A stretch of DNA of 14,479 bases from Flavobacteriaceae bacterium UBA7446 (GTDB lineage Bacteria; Bacteroidota; Bacteroidia; Flavobacteriales; Flavobacteriaceae), in NCBI GenBank assembly GCA_002478685.1, contig DLPY01000050.1, positions 1 to 14,479 on the forward strand. The letters run 5' to 3'. The notes below the pieces were generated by a model. It had not been told where the DNA came from. It did not search any database and saw nothing but the letters and a program-made list of their open reading frames with translations. The position numbers and the translations under genes are program-made. Of this stretch, positions 7,438-14,478 are shown one piece after another (within the stretch, counting starts at the first letter, position 1; each line of letters begins with the position of its first letter).

Positions 7438-8379
7438 TTAGTTTTCTTCTTCTGTTGGTTCTTCTGGTTCTACTTCAGGAGTCTGTTCTTCTTCAGTCGC
7501 TTCGTCAACGTTCTCCGCAATCTCTTCAACAACGGCTTCTGGTGTTTCTTCCTCAGCTTTGGCTTCTTCCACTACTTCCTCAGCAGTTACTTCCTCAGCA
7601 GTTTCTTTTTCGACAGTCGCAGTTTCGACAGACTCAATTGATGCTACAACTTCACCCTCAGTAGCAGCGGCATCTGCATCTGCTTTGTCTTTTTGACGTT
7701 CTTTAAGTCCTTTGGCAACAGCATCGGTAACCAGGGTCAGGATTTTTTCAATAGATTTTGAAGCATCGTCGTTCGCTGGAATTACATAGTCTACGTCACG
7801 TGGATCAGCATTAGTATCTACCATGGCGAAAATGGGAATGTTTAATTTTTGAGCTTCCTTAACGGCAATATGCTCGCGACGGATGTCCACGACAAACAAG
7901 GCCCCTGGTAAACGCGTCATATCTGAAATAGAACCTAGGAGCTTTTCTAGCTTTCCGCGTAAACGGTCTACTTGTAATTTTTCCTTTTTAGATAAGGTTT
8001 CAAAGGTACCGTCGGCTTTCATTTTATCGATAGCTGCCATTTTCTTCACTGCCTTACGGATGGTAACAAAGTTGGTAAGCATACCACCGGGCCAACGCTC
8101 GGTAATGTAAGGCATGTTTACGTTTGCTACTTTCTCAGAAACGATATCTTTTGCTTGCTTTTTTGTAGCAACGAATAGGATTTTTCGACCAGACGCAGCG
8201 ATTTTCTTTAGTGCTTCGTTCGCTTCTTCGATTTTCGCTACCGATTTGTAAAGGTTGATGATGTGAATCCCATTTCGCTCCATATAGATATATGGGGCCA
8301 TATTGGGGTTCCACTTGCGGGTAAGGTGACCAAAATGCACTCCGGCATCGAGTAGGTCTTTAACTTCTATTTTAGACAT
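7438..8379 (-). CDS. rpsB: 30S ribosomal protein S2 with long acidic C-terminal tail
   Basis: S2 binds late to the 30S subunit between head and body. The start is taken as the ATG at 8379 (MSKIEVKDLLDAGVHFGH). An upstream in-frame codon at 8412 would add eleven residues (MLIRERKLSTT) that do not belong to the family. Core motifs are GVHFGHLTRKWNPNM, RNGIHIINL, FVATKKQA, ERWPGGMLTNF, LPGALFVVD and IPIFAMVDTNADP. The family core ends near residue 230. Residues ~231-313 form a low-complexity tail rich in Glu, Ala, Val and Thr, strongly acidic and probably disordered, so the protein has 313 residues against 241 in E. coli. Acidic S2 tails are, as I recall, common in Flavobacteriia. A 15-base tandem duplication lies in the tail. 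tsf follows after 11 bases. Confidence 0.97.
   Translation of the reverse strand: MSKIEVKDLLDAGVHFGHLTRKWNPNMAPYIYMERNGIHIINLYKSVAKIEEANEALKKIAASGRKILFVATKKQAKDIVSEKVANVNMPYITERWPGGMLTNFVTIRKAVKKMAAIDKMKADGTFETLSKKEKLQVDRLRGKLEKLLGSISDMTRLPGALFVVDIRREHIAVKEAQKLNIPIFAMVDTNADPRDVDYVIPANDDASKSIEKILTLVTDAVAKGLKERQKDKADADAAATEGEVVASIESVETATVEKETAEEVTAEEVVEEAKAEEETPEAVVEEIAENVDEATEEEQTPEVEPEEPTEEEN
7574..7603. repeat. 15-base perfect tandem duplication in rpsB tail
   Basis: The unit ACTTCCTCAGCAGTT occurs twice head to tail (7574-7588 and 7589-7603). Because 15 is a multiple of three it keeps the frame and encodes the pentapeptide TAEEV twice (S2 residues 260-269). Similar but imperfect TTCTTC/GCTTCT-rich stretches surround it. 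It looks like slippage-driven growth of the acidic tail. Confidence 0.9.
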
Positions 8380-8410
8380 TGTTGTTGATAGTTTACGTTC
8401 CCTGATTAGC

Positions 8411-8445
8411 AATACGGAAGTGGCGATGTCTCGGCCTTACGTATT
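8411..8445 (-). promoter_or_regulatory. Candidate structured leader of rpsB
   Basis: In the rpsB leader, AATACG (8411-8416) pairs with CGTATT (8440-8445). After one mismatch AAG (8418-8420) pairs with CTT (8436-8438), leaving a 15-base loop region that could pair further. It ends 32 bases before the rpsB start. In E. coli, S2 represses its own operon through the rpsB leader; whether this element does so is inference. The S2 core itself gives no direct evidence. Confidence 0.35.
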
Positions 8446-8470
8446 TAGATGCTAAACTAATGGCAACAAA
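8440..8470 (-). promoter_or_regulatory. Weak candidate internal promoter for rpsB-tsf
   Basis: The minus strand has TTTG (8467-8470), exactly 19 bases, then TAAATACG (8440-8447). Spacing and the -33 element fit, but the -7 element matches only four of the six fixed positions of TAnnTTTG. The 139-base gap after rpsI makes an internal start plausible but not shown. Confidence 0.25.
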
Positions 8471-8495
8471 TTAATGGCATTTAAATGAACTTGAT

Positions 8496-8511
8496 GTTGC
8501 GTTAGCGCAAC
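8496..8511 (-). other. Hairpin just after rpsI
   Basis: GTTGCG (8496-8501) and CGCAAC (8506-8511) form a perfect 6-pair stem with a 4-base loop, 7 bases after the rpsI stop codon on the minus strand. No T-run follows it, so it is not a standard terminator. It could stabilise the 3' end of rplM-rpsI mRNA or cause partial termination that lowers rpsB-tsf relative to rplM-rpsI. Confidence 0.5.
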
Positions 8512-8518
8512 GATAAGG

Positions 8519-8905
8519 TTAACGTTTTGAGAATTGGAATTTTTTACGTGCTTTCTTCTGACCGAACTTCTTACGTTCTACCATTCTTGGGTCACGAGTT
8601 AGCAATCCTTCGGGTTTAAGCACAGCTCTATATTCTTCATCAATAGCACAAAGTGCTCTTGAAATAGCAAGACGAACTGCTTCAGCTTGTCCGTTTGGAC
8701 CTCCCCCAACAACCGATGCAGTCAAATTGTATTGCCCTGTGGTTTCCGTTAGGGCAAAGGGTTGGTTTACTTTATATTGTAGTGTGGCAGGTGCAAAATA
8801 TACGTTCAGCGGCTTTTTATTCACGGTGATTTCTCCTTTACCTTGAGTAAGGTAAACACGTGCAATAGCTGTTTTGCGGCGACCAATTTTGTGGATGGTT
8901 TCCAT
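8519..8905 (-). CDS. rpsI: 30S ribosomal protein S9
   Basis: S9 is a 30S head protein whose C-terminal tail reaches the P-site tRNA. The 128 residues match the family (130 in E. coli). Conserved segments are IGRRKTAIARVYLTQGKGEITVN at the start (split as IGRRKTAIARVYL and GKGEITVN), VVGGGPNGQAEAVRLAISRAL, and LTRDPRMVERKKFGQKKARK. It ends FQFSKR with the invariant terminal lysine-arginine. It starts at an ATG only 2 bases after the rplM stop codon, in the common rplM-rpsI pair, so translational coupling is likely. Confidence 0.98.
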   Translation of the reverse strand: METIHKIGRRKTAIARVYLTQGKGEITVNKKPLNVYFAPATLQYKVNQPFALTETTGQYNLTASVVGGGPNGQAEAVRLAISRALCAIDEEYRAVLKPEGLLTRDPRMVERKKFGQKKARKKFQFSKR

Positions 8906-8907
8906 AT

Positions 8908-9363
8908 TTAGTTTAACTCGTTGATATTTAATTCGTTTGGTTGCTGACCTCCGTGGGTGTGCTCAGCACCTGCAAATATGTACAGGTTACGGAACAATTC
9001 AGCGCCTAATTTGTTTTTAGGAAGCATGCCCTTTACTGCTTTTTCTACAACGCGAGTAGGGTCTTTTTCAAATACTTCAGTGGCAGTCAAACTACGCTGA
9101 CCACCGGGATAGCCCGTGTGGCGGATATAGGTTTTATCTGTCCATTTGTTGCCAGTAAGTTTGATTTTATCGGCATTAATTACAATAACGTTATCGCCAC
9201 AGTCCACGTGTGGTGTGTAGCTTGGCTTGTATTTGCCGCGCAACAGCTTGGCTACTTTAGACGAAAAACGACCTAATACTTGGTCGGCGGCATCAACTAC
9301 AACCCACTGTTTATCAGCGTTTTGCTTGTTGATAGATGCGGTTTTATAACTTAATGAGTCCAA
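8908..9363 (-). CDS. rplM: 50S ribosomal protein L13, TTG start
   Basis: L13 is an early-assembly 50S protein. The 151 residues compare with 142 in E. coli. They contain WVVVDAADQVLGRFSSKVA, LLRGKYKPSYTPHVDCGDNV, TYIRHTGYPGGQRS and GMLPKNKLG. The start is unusual: the codon at 9363 is TTG, reading (M)DSLSYKTASINK. This fits the MDTLSYKT start of flavobacterial L13 as I remember it. An in-frame TAA lies upstream with no ATG between, and the next in-frame ATG is deep inside the protein, so TTG is very probably real. The leader is A-rich (GCTAAAACTTACACA) with no Shine-Dalgarno match. A strong promoter lies at 9420-9450, and rpsI follows after 2 bases. Confidence 0.96.
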   Translation of the reverse strand: MDSLSYKTASINKQNADKQWVVVDAADQVLGRFSSKVAKLLRGKYKPSYTPHVDCGDNVIVINADKIKLTGNKWTDKTYIRHTGYPGGQRSLTATEVFEKDPTRVVEKAVKGMLPKNKLGAELFRNLYIFAGAEHTHGGQQPNELNINELN

Positions 9364-9419
9364 TGTGTAAGTTTTAGCTCTTTATTCCACCAAAGATTTA
9401 ACCTCTGTTTGGCGGGCTG

Positions 9420-9450
9420 CAAATGTACAAACTATCCCCAATAATGCAAA
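9420..9450 (-). promoter_or_regulatory. Promoter of the rplM-rpsI(-rpsB-tsf) unit
   Basis: The minus strand reads TTTG (9447-9450), 19 bases, then TACATTTG (9420-9427) followed by CAG. This is a full match to the Bacteroidetes primary-sigma promoter, TTTG then about 19 bases then TAnnTTTG. Transcription would begin a few bases downstream and leave a leader of about 45-50 bases before the TTG start of rplM. The -33 element begins 30 bases after the polA stop codon. No terminator for polA is visible in that space. Confidence 0.82.
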
Positions 9451-9479
9451 TGCTATTTTGAGATTTGTTTTAGATGAGT

Positions 9480-12281
9480 CTAATGCGCCTCCAACCAGTT
9501 TTGACCCACGCCAATATCTACCGTAAGTGGCACTTGCAGTGCATAGGCGTTTTCCATTTCGGTTTGCACCAATTGCGTAAGCGTATCCAACTCCGCTTTT
9601 GGACATTCAAAAACGAGTTCGTCATGTACTTGGAGCAGCATTTTGGACTCCAATTGTTCGACTTTTATCCGTTTATAAATATTAAGCATGGCAATTTTGA
9701 TAATATCGGCAGCACTTCCCTGTATAGGCGCATTGATAGCGTTGCGTTCGGCAGCACTGCGCACCACTGCATTTCGAGAATTGATGTCTTTTAAGTATCT
9801 GCGTCTTCCCAAAACAGTAGCCACATAGCCGTGATCTCGGGCAAAATCCACTTGGTCGTTCATATAGGCCTTTAGTTTGGGGTAGTTCTCATAATAGGTG
9901 TCTATAAGGGATTTGGCTTCGGTGCGGTTTAACGCAGTTTGGTTGCTTAGCCCAAAAGCAGATACACCATATATAATACCAAAATTCACGGTTTTGGCTT
10001 GGCTGCGTTGCTCTCGGCTAACGGCGGATAAATCTACGCCAAATACTTTTGCGGCTGTAGCTGCGTGAATGTCTTCATTGTTGTTGAATGCTGCTACCAT
10101 GCTGGGATCTCTACTAAGAGAGGCAATAATGCGCAATTCTATTTGGGAGTAGTCGGCAGCCATGAGCACATGATTATCATCTTTGGCTACAAAAGCTTTG
10201 CGTACTTGCTGCCCTCTGGCAGTTCTGATTGGAATATTTTGCAAGTTTGGGTGATTACTGCTTAGTCGACCTGTGGCAGCAACGGCCTGATTATAAACTG
10301 TATGTATGCGATTTGATCGCACATTTACGTCCTGTGGCAATGCCGAAACATAGGTGTTGTTGAGTTTTTGTACACTGCGCCATTCCAAAATATCAGCTAC
10401 AATGGGATGGTTTTTTGCTAGGTTAGATAGCACCTCCTCAGCGGTGGAATATTGCCCTGTTTTAGTCTTTTTTGGTTTATCAACTAGTTTGAGCTTGTCA
10501 AATAAAATAGGACCCAATTGCTTCGGTGATGCCAGATTAAAGGTTTCCCCAGCTTGGTCAAAAATGCGCTGTGTTAATGCTTGCGCTTCTTTGTCCAATT
10601 GGGTTGCCATAGAATTTAGGTAAGGCACATCCAACGAAACACCTGCTAATTCCATGGATGCCAAAACTCGTATTAATGGTAGCTCAATATTATGTAGCAA
10701 ATCACTTTGTTCGTTTTTGCCCAATTCCTGCTCAAAATGTTCCTTAAGCTGCCAGGTAATATCAGCGTCCTCGGCAGCATATTCGGTTTGTTGGTCTAAA
10801 GGTACGTTGCGCATCGAACCTTGATTTTTTCCTTTTGTACCAATCAAATCCGAAATGGGTTTTGGTCGATAGCCCAAATAGGTTTCGGCAAGTACATCCA
10901 TATTGTGACGCATATCGGGATTTATAATATAGTGTGCCAACATGGTATCGAAAAGCGGTCCTTTTACCGCTATACCATGCTGGTGCATGACTTTGATATC
11001 ATATTTTAAATTTTGTCCTACTTTTTCGATATTTTCACCTGCAAAAAAGGGGGCTAAATCATTTAAAACTTCGTTGCGTTCGGCTTCATTTTCGGGAACG
11101 GGAACGTAATATCCTGTGTGGGCTTGCCAACTAAACGCAATTCCCACAAGTGATGCACTTATAGTATCTAAGCCTGTGGTTTCTGTGTCAAAGCATACGC
11201 TTTTTTGGCGCATCATGGTTTCTGCCAAAAGTTTGCGCTCCATAGGGGTTTGCACGCATTGATAGTGATGCGGCGTATTGGCAAGTGATTTAAATTCTGA
11301 AGTGGATTCTTGCTGCCCACTTCCCGGCTGATGAAACAAATCAAAGGCCGCGGGCGCAGCTTTGGGTGCTGCGGGCTCAGGGGGTGTAGTGGGTTCGGCA
11401 GGTGTAAAAACTTTTGCAAAAGTTTCACTTAGGCGTCTGAATTCCAATTCTTGAAAAAGCTCCTTAACAGCACTAAAATCGGGCTCACTGAGTTCGTATT
11501 GTTTAGCATCAAACTGCACAGGGACATTTAGTAAAATACGCGCCAATTTTTTGGAAAGTAGTCCCAATTCTTTGTTAGCCTCGATCTTTTCTTTCATTTT
11601 GCCTTTTAGCTCATGGGTGTTTTTCAATAGTCCTTCCATGCTGCCGTATTGCGCTAGGAACTTTTTTGCTGTTTTGTCACCAACGCCAGGCAGTCCAGGG
11701 ATATTATCTACCGCATCGCCCATCATACCCAAATAATCAATAACCTGTTCTGGGTGTTCAACTTCAAATTTTTCTTGCACTTCGGGGATGCCCCAAATTT
11801 CAATGCCATTGCCCATGCGGGCAGGGCGATACATAAAAATATTGTCAGAAACCAATTGAGCAAAATCCTTATCCGGGGTAACCATATAAACCTGAAAATC
11901 TTCTTTTTCGGCTTGTTTGGCAAGAGTGCCAATAATATCATCTGCTTCAAATCCTTCAAGTTCGATAACAGGAATATGTAATGCTTTGAGTAAATTTTGG
12001 ATGTATGGGACAGCAATTTTTATCGCTTCGGGTGTTTCTGAACGGTTTGCTTTATAGTCGGGGAACATGTCGTTGCGCACTTGCGATCCGCCTTTGTCAA
12101 AAGCCACGGCAAGATAGTTGGGACGTTCGCGTTTAATAACATCGAATAACGAATTGGTAAACCCTAAAATGGCACTGGTGTCCATGCCTTTGGAGTTGAT
12201 ACGAGGGTTTTTGATGAACGCATAATAGCCACGAAAAATAAGGGCGTATGCATCTAAAAGGAAAAGGCGATTTTGAGCCAT
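9480..12281 (-). CDS. polA: DNA polymerase I
   Basis: Pol I fills gaps and removes Okazaki primers in replication and repair. The 933 residues (928 in E. coli) show all three domains. The 5'-3' nuclease (1-~290) has FDKGGSQVRNDMFPDYKANR (61-80), EADDIIGTL and GDAVDNIPGLPGVGDKTA. A Pro/Ala-rich linker (~293-325) follows. The 3'-5' exonuclease keeps its catalytic set: DTET (365-368), N424/D428 in NLKYD, and Y501/D505 in YAAED, so proofreading is probably intact. The polymerase has motif A DYSQIELR (710-717), the O-helix with K763, F767 and Y771, and motif C VHDE (885-888). The ATG at 12281 gives the standard start (MAQNRLFLLDAYALIFRGYYAF). It diverges from the thioredoxin-like gene across 140 bases; I found no good promoter for it there. 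Confidence 0.98.
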   Translation of the reverse strand: MAQNRLFLLDAYALIFRGYYAFIKNPRINSKGMDTSAILGFTNSLFDVIKRERPNYLAVAFDKGGSQVRNDMFPDYKANRSETPEAIKIAVPYIQNLLKALHIPVIELEGFEADDIIGTLAKQAEKEDFQVYMVTPDKDFAQLVSDNIFMYRPARMGNGIEIWGIPEVQEKFEVEHPEQVIDYLGMMGDAVDNIPGLPGVGDKTAKKFLAQYGSMEGLLKNTHELKGKMKEKIEANKELGLLSKKLARILLNVPVQFDAKQYELSEPDFSAVKELFQELEFRRLSETFAKVFTPAEPTTPPEPAAPKAAPAAFDLFHQPGSGQQESTSEFKSLANTPHHYQCVQTPMERKLLAETMMRQKSVCFDTETTGLDTISASLVGIAFSWQAHTGYYVPVPENEAERNEVLNDLAPFFAGENIEKVGQNLKYDIKVMHQHGIAVKGPLFDTMLAHYIINPDMRHNMDVLAETYLGYRPKPISDLIGTKGKNQGSMRNVPLDQQTEYAAEDADITWQLKEHFEQELGKNEQSDLLHNIELPLIRVLASMELAGVSLDVPYLNSMATQLDKEAQALTQRIFDQAGETFNLASPKQLGPILFDKLKLVDKPKKTKTGQYSTAEEVLSNLAKNHPIVADILEWRSVQKLNNTYVSALPQDVNVRSNRIHTVYNQAVAATGRLSSNHPNLQNIPIRTARGQQVRKAFVAKDDNHVLMAADYSQIELRIIASLSRDPSMVAAFNNNEDIHAATAAKVFGVDLSAVSREQRSQAKTVNFGIIYGVSAFGLSNQTALNRTEAKSLIDTYYENYPKLKAYMNDQVDFARDHGYVATVLGRRRYLKDINSRNAVVRSAAERNAINAPIQGSAADIIKIAMLNIYKRIKVEQLESKMLLQVHDELVFECPKAELDTLTQLVQTEMENAYALQVPLTVDIGVGQNWLEAH

Positions 12282-12375
12282 GAAATGAATAAAAAGATGT
12301 TAAAAGTAGTCTTTATTGGTCAAGATTAAAAAAGGAATGGTTAGAAATGATTGGTACGGTTTGTGCCGTTATTCG

Positions 12376-12403
12376 TTGAGTTATCATAAAAAATGTATTT
12401 TTG
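12376..12403 (+). promoter_or_regulatory. Promoter of the thioredoxin-like gene
   Basis: TTG (12376-12378), 17 bases, then TATTTTTG (12396-12403) match the flavobacterial promoter form TTG, 17-23 bases, TAnnTTTG. The transcript would start around 12408-12411, about a dozen bases before the ATG at 12422. Because an in-frame TTG at 12401 lies inside the -7 element, it cannot be the start codon if this promoter is used. Confidence 0.7.
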
Positions 12404-12421
12404 ACGTATAAAACGGACACA

Positions 12422-12718
12422 ATGTCTAAGTTTGGTGAATTAATAGACGCGAATATCCCCATTCTGTTAAGTTTTTACACAGACTGGAACGACCCCTCAA
12501 TGGAAATGCACCCTGTTCTGCGCGATGTGGCTGCTGCTATGGGTGACATGGGAAAGGTGGTTAAAATAGATGTAGACAAAAACCCCAAATTAGCCGAAGC
12601 TCTGCGTGTAAAAGGTTTACCTACTTTGATGATTTACAAATCAGGAGAAATGGTTTGGCGTCAAAGTGGAGAACAAGATGCCAATACACTTATCGGATTA
12701 ATGAAGGACTTTGTTTAG
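12422..12718 (+). CDS. Thioredoxin-fold protein lacking the active-site cysteines
   Basis: The 98-residue protein has the thioredoxin pattern: a hydrophobic strand IPILLSFYTDW (12-22), the active-site position, helix MHPVLRDVAAAM, strand KVVKIDVDKN with LAEALRVKGLPTLMIYKSGE, and a C-terminal helix. The usual W-C-G-P-C site reads WNDPS (22-26), so both redox cysteines are replaced and no other cysteine is present. The cis-proline segment GLPT (65-68) and the fold core are kept. It therefore cannot act as a classical dithiol reductase; a chaperone-like or binding role is possible. There is no signal peptide, so it is cytoplasmic. The ATG at 12422 is preferred over the in-frame TTG at 12401 because that TTG lies within the promoter. 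It is the only plus-strand gene, and its stop codon overlaps that of the convergent gene. Confidence 0.88.
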   Translation: MSKFGELIDANIPILLSFYTDWNDPSMEMHPVLRDVAAAMGDMGKVVKIDVDKNPKLAEALRVKGLPTLMIYKSGEMVWRQSGEQDANTLIGLMKDFV

Positions 12719-14478
12719 TCTACTGTGTAAGGATTAGTTGCTTTTCTAAAGTCGGCATTGGCTTCCGACACACTATCTAAGTTGGGTTCTACGATTTGGT
12801 AACTTTCCAAAATCCTTTGATACGATTGTATCTCATACGCAATACTTTCTTTATAATATTGGAGTTCTTCTTCAGGAACTTGACTAAATAAGGCCAATCG
12901 GTTTTGATATACTTGCGCAATGGCATTGTATAGTAATCGTCCTGATTCAGGCATGTCAGCAGCAAACAATACGGGGACATAAGATGTCATGGGAGTGTAA
13001 TAATCGTACGCCGAATACAATGGCGCAAACTGACGGCTGTTTTCAATAAAATCTTTGATAAGTGTACTAGATTTATTGTTGTCTTTAGCTTCAATCACCA
13101 CATCCAATACAGCACGATAGCGCTCCACATCCACTAAAATGGTTTCAGCATATAGTTGTTGGTTGGCCCCACTAAACGATTTGTAATATTCTAACTTATC
13201 AGCATATTTTGCAGCAAGTTGTGTGGCAAGCTCACCGCCTTTTTCGGCACTTCCAGCCCTGTAGTACATGGCTGCAATTGGAGTAAGCAAACTGTAATAC
13301 CCAAAATAGTCCAATGGCATTTTTTCCATCGACAAATCCAACATTTCAATAGCTTTATCGGGCTTATCTTCAATGACAAATTGCTCTGCTAGTCGTGCCA
13401 AATTGCTGCGAAACGAGATACTGTTTTTACGTGTTTCGGGGTCGTGATATATATCTGGACTATTGGCATTACCCCAATCCCATTTTTTCACAATCTCGTA
13501 CATGCGTTCCGAATCTATGCGCCCCATTTGATATGGATTTTGCGGATTTTTGGGTGTTTTTATGGGGACAAGCTTATATACTAACCCGTCAAGTTGGAGG
13601 TACTCTTTCATCCAAATATATTCGTTGTCATCATAGCTACCACCAGTAAAATAAATGGGGCGCTTCCAATCGTTATTGTGCAGAATATCCAACATCATTA
13701 CCCTATTTTTATAGAGCCCCGAAGTAGGCAAATCGATATCGATATAATCCACAATAAGATCGGCGTCTTCAGGTTTTACCACACCGCTTTGTAAGACGTT
13801 TTCTTTGTTTACAGGAACTCTGATTTTATTGGTGGGGTAATACACTAAGTTTTGTGTCCCCTCAGGAACTTGGTTTATATCCACCTCATATTGTTGTAAC
13901 AAATGTTTGTAACGCGTGCGTGGATTGTCGCTGGATACCCAATCCATAAAATCGCCTAACCCCCAACGAACAGAATCGATAAGGGCTTCAAACTTGATGT
14001 AGTCACGTGTGCCATAGGCATACTGTTTGTGTAAAAGCTGCGAAGGAATTGGGGTGCTTTTATAAGTCTTACGCTTGAGTTGGTCAATGTACCAATCCGT
14101 AGCTAATAGTTGGGTGTTGATGCTGCGCACATCGGTGCGGTAGCCTTCAATTTCTTGTGCATACCACAAGGCAAAAGTGTCATTGTCTCCAATGGTAAAA
14201 ATCATGGCGTCTTTGTCCTGATCAATAGAGTCTAGATAGGCTTTTGCAGTAGATTGTGCGGTGTAACGGTTTGAACGATCGTGATCGTCCCAGTTTTGCG
14301 AGCCCATGAGTATGGGTACAGTAAGTAAACAAAGTAGCGTACTTAGCGGGGCTGCGATACGCAACGACATATATTTTTTTAACGATTCGGCAAGCGCAAC
14401 CACGCCAATGCCAATGCACATAGCAAACACATAAAACGAACCAACAAGTGCGTAATCACGTTCACGTGGTTCAAAAAC
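12715..14478 (-). CDS. DUF2723 (TMEM260-like) membrane protein, N-terminus outside window
   Basis: The open frame runs off the right edge; 587 residues and the stop codon are inside the window. A GTG at 14430 is in frame but is not the start, because family-typical sequence (EPRERDYALVGSFYVF) continues upstream of it. Two membrane helices are visible at in-window residues ~9-30 and ~44-59. The family-typical QNWDDHDRSNRY follows, then a soluble part beginning DAMIFTIGDNDTFALWYAQEIEG and a long C-terminal domain, mostly helical and perhaps TPR-like, around DKAIEMLDLSMEKMP. Bacteroidetes members are about 1000 residues and related to TMEM260, an O-mannosyltransferase in animals. The N-terminal membrane part, expected to be catalytic, is missing here. 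It is probably an inner-membrane glycosyltransferase with an extracytoplasmic C-terminal domain; donor and acceptor are unknown. Confidence 0.85.
   Translation of the reverse strand, partial: VFEPRERDYALVGSFYVFAMCIGIGVVALAESLKKYMSLRIAAPLSTLLCLLTVPILMGSQNWDDHDRSNRYTAQSTAKAYLDSIDQDKDAMIFTIGDNDTFALWYAQEIEGYRTDVRSINTQLLATDWYIDQLKRKTYKSTPIPSQLLHKQYAYGTRDYIKFEALIDSVRWGLGDFMDWVSSDNPRTRYKHLLQQYEVDINQVPEGTQNLVYYPTNKIRVPVNKENVLQSGVVKPEDADLIVDYIDIDLPTSGLYKNRVMMLDILHNNDWKRPIYFTGGSYDDNEYIWMKEYLQLDGLVYKLVPIKTPKNPQNPYQMGRIDSERMYEIVKKWDWGNANSPDIYHDPETRKNSISFRSNLARLAEQFVIEDKPDKAIEMLDLSMEKMPLDYFGYYSLLTPIAAMYYRAGSAEKGGELATQLAAKYADKLEYYKSFSGANQQLYAETILVDVERYRAVLDVVIEAKDNNKSSTLIKDFIENSRQFAPLYSAYDYYTPMTSYVPVLFAADMPESGRLLYNAIAQVYQNRLALFSQVPEEELQYYKESIAYEIQSYQRILESYQIVEPNLDSVSEANADFRKATNPYTVD

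Noticed and set aside
8380..8412. Upstream start of rpsB at 8412
   Set aside because: It adds MLIRERKLSTT, which is not part of the S2 family; the ATG at 8379 gives the conserved N-terminus.
9447..9467. Inverted repeat CAAAT/ATTTG after polA
   Set aside because: It is a 5-pair AT-rich stem with an 11-base loop, no T-run, and overlaps the rplM -33 element; it is not a credible polA terminator.
9382..9606. 74-residue minus-strand open frame across the polA end and rplM promoter
   Set aside because: It overlaps the end of polA in another frame and the consensus promoter of rplM, and has no family resemblance.
12356..12369. ACGG/CCGT inverted repeat upstream of the thioredoxin-like gene
   Set aside because: A 4-pair stem is too short to call an operator or hairpin without further support.
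12282..12421. Search for a polA promoter in the divergent gap
   Set aside because: The best minus-strand match is TACTTTTA with TTG only 12 bases upstream; one fixed base is wrong and the spacing is too short.
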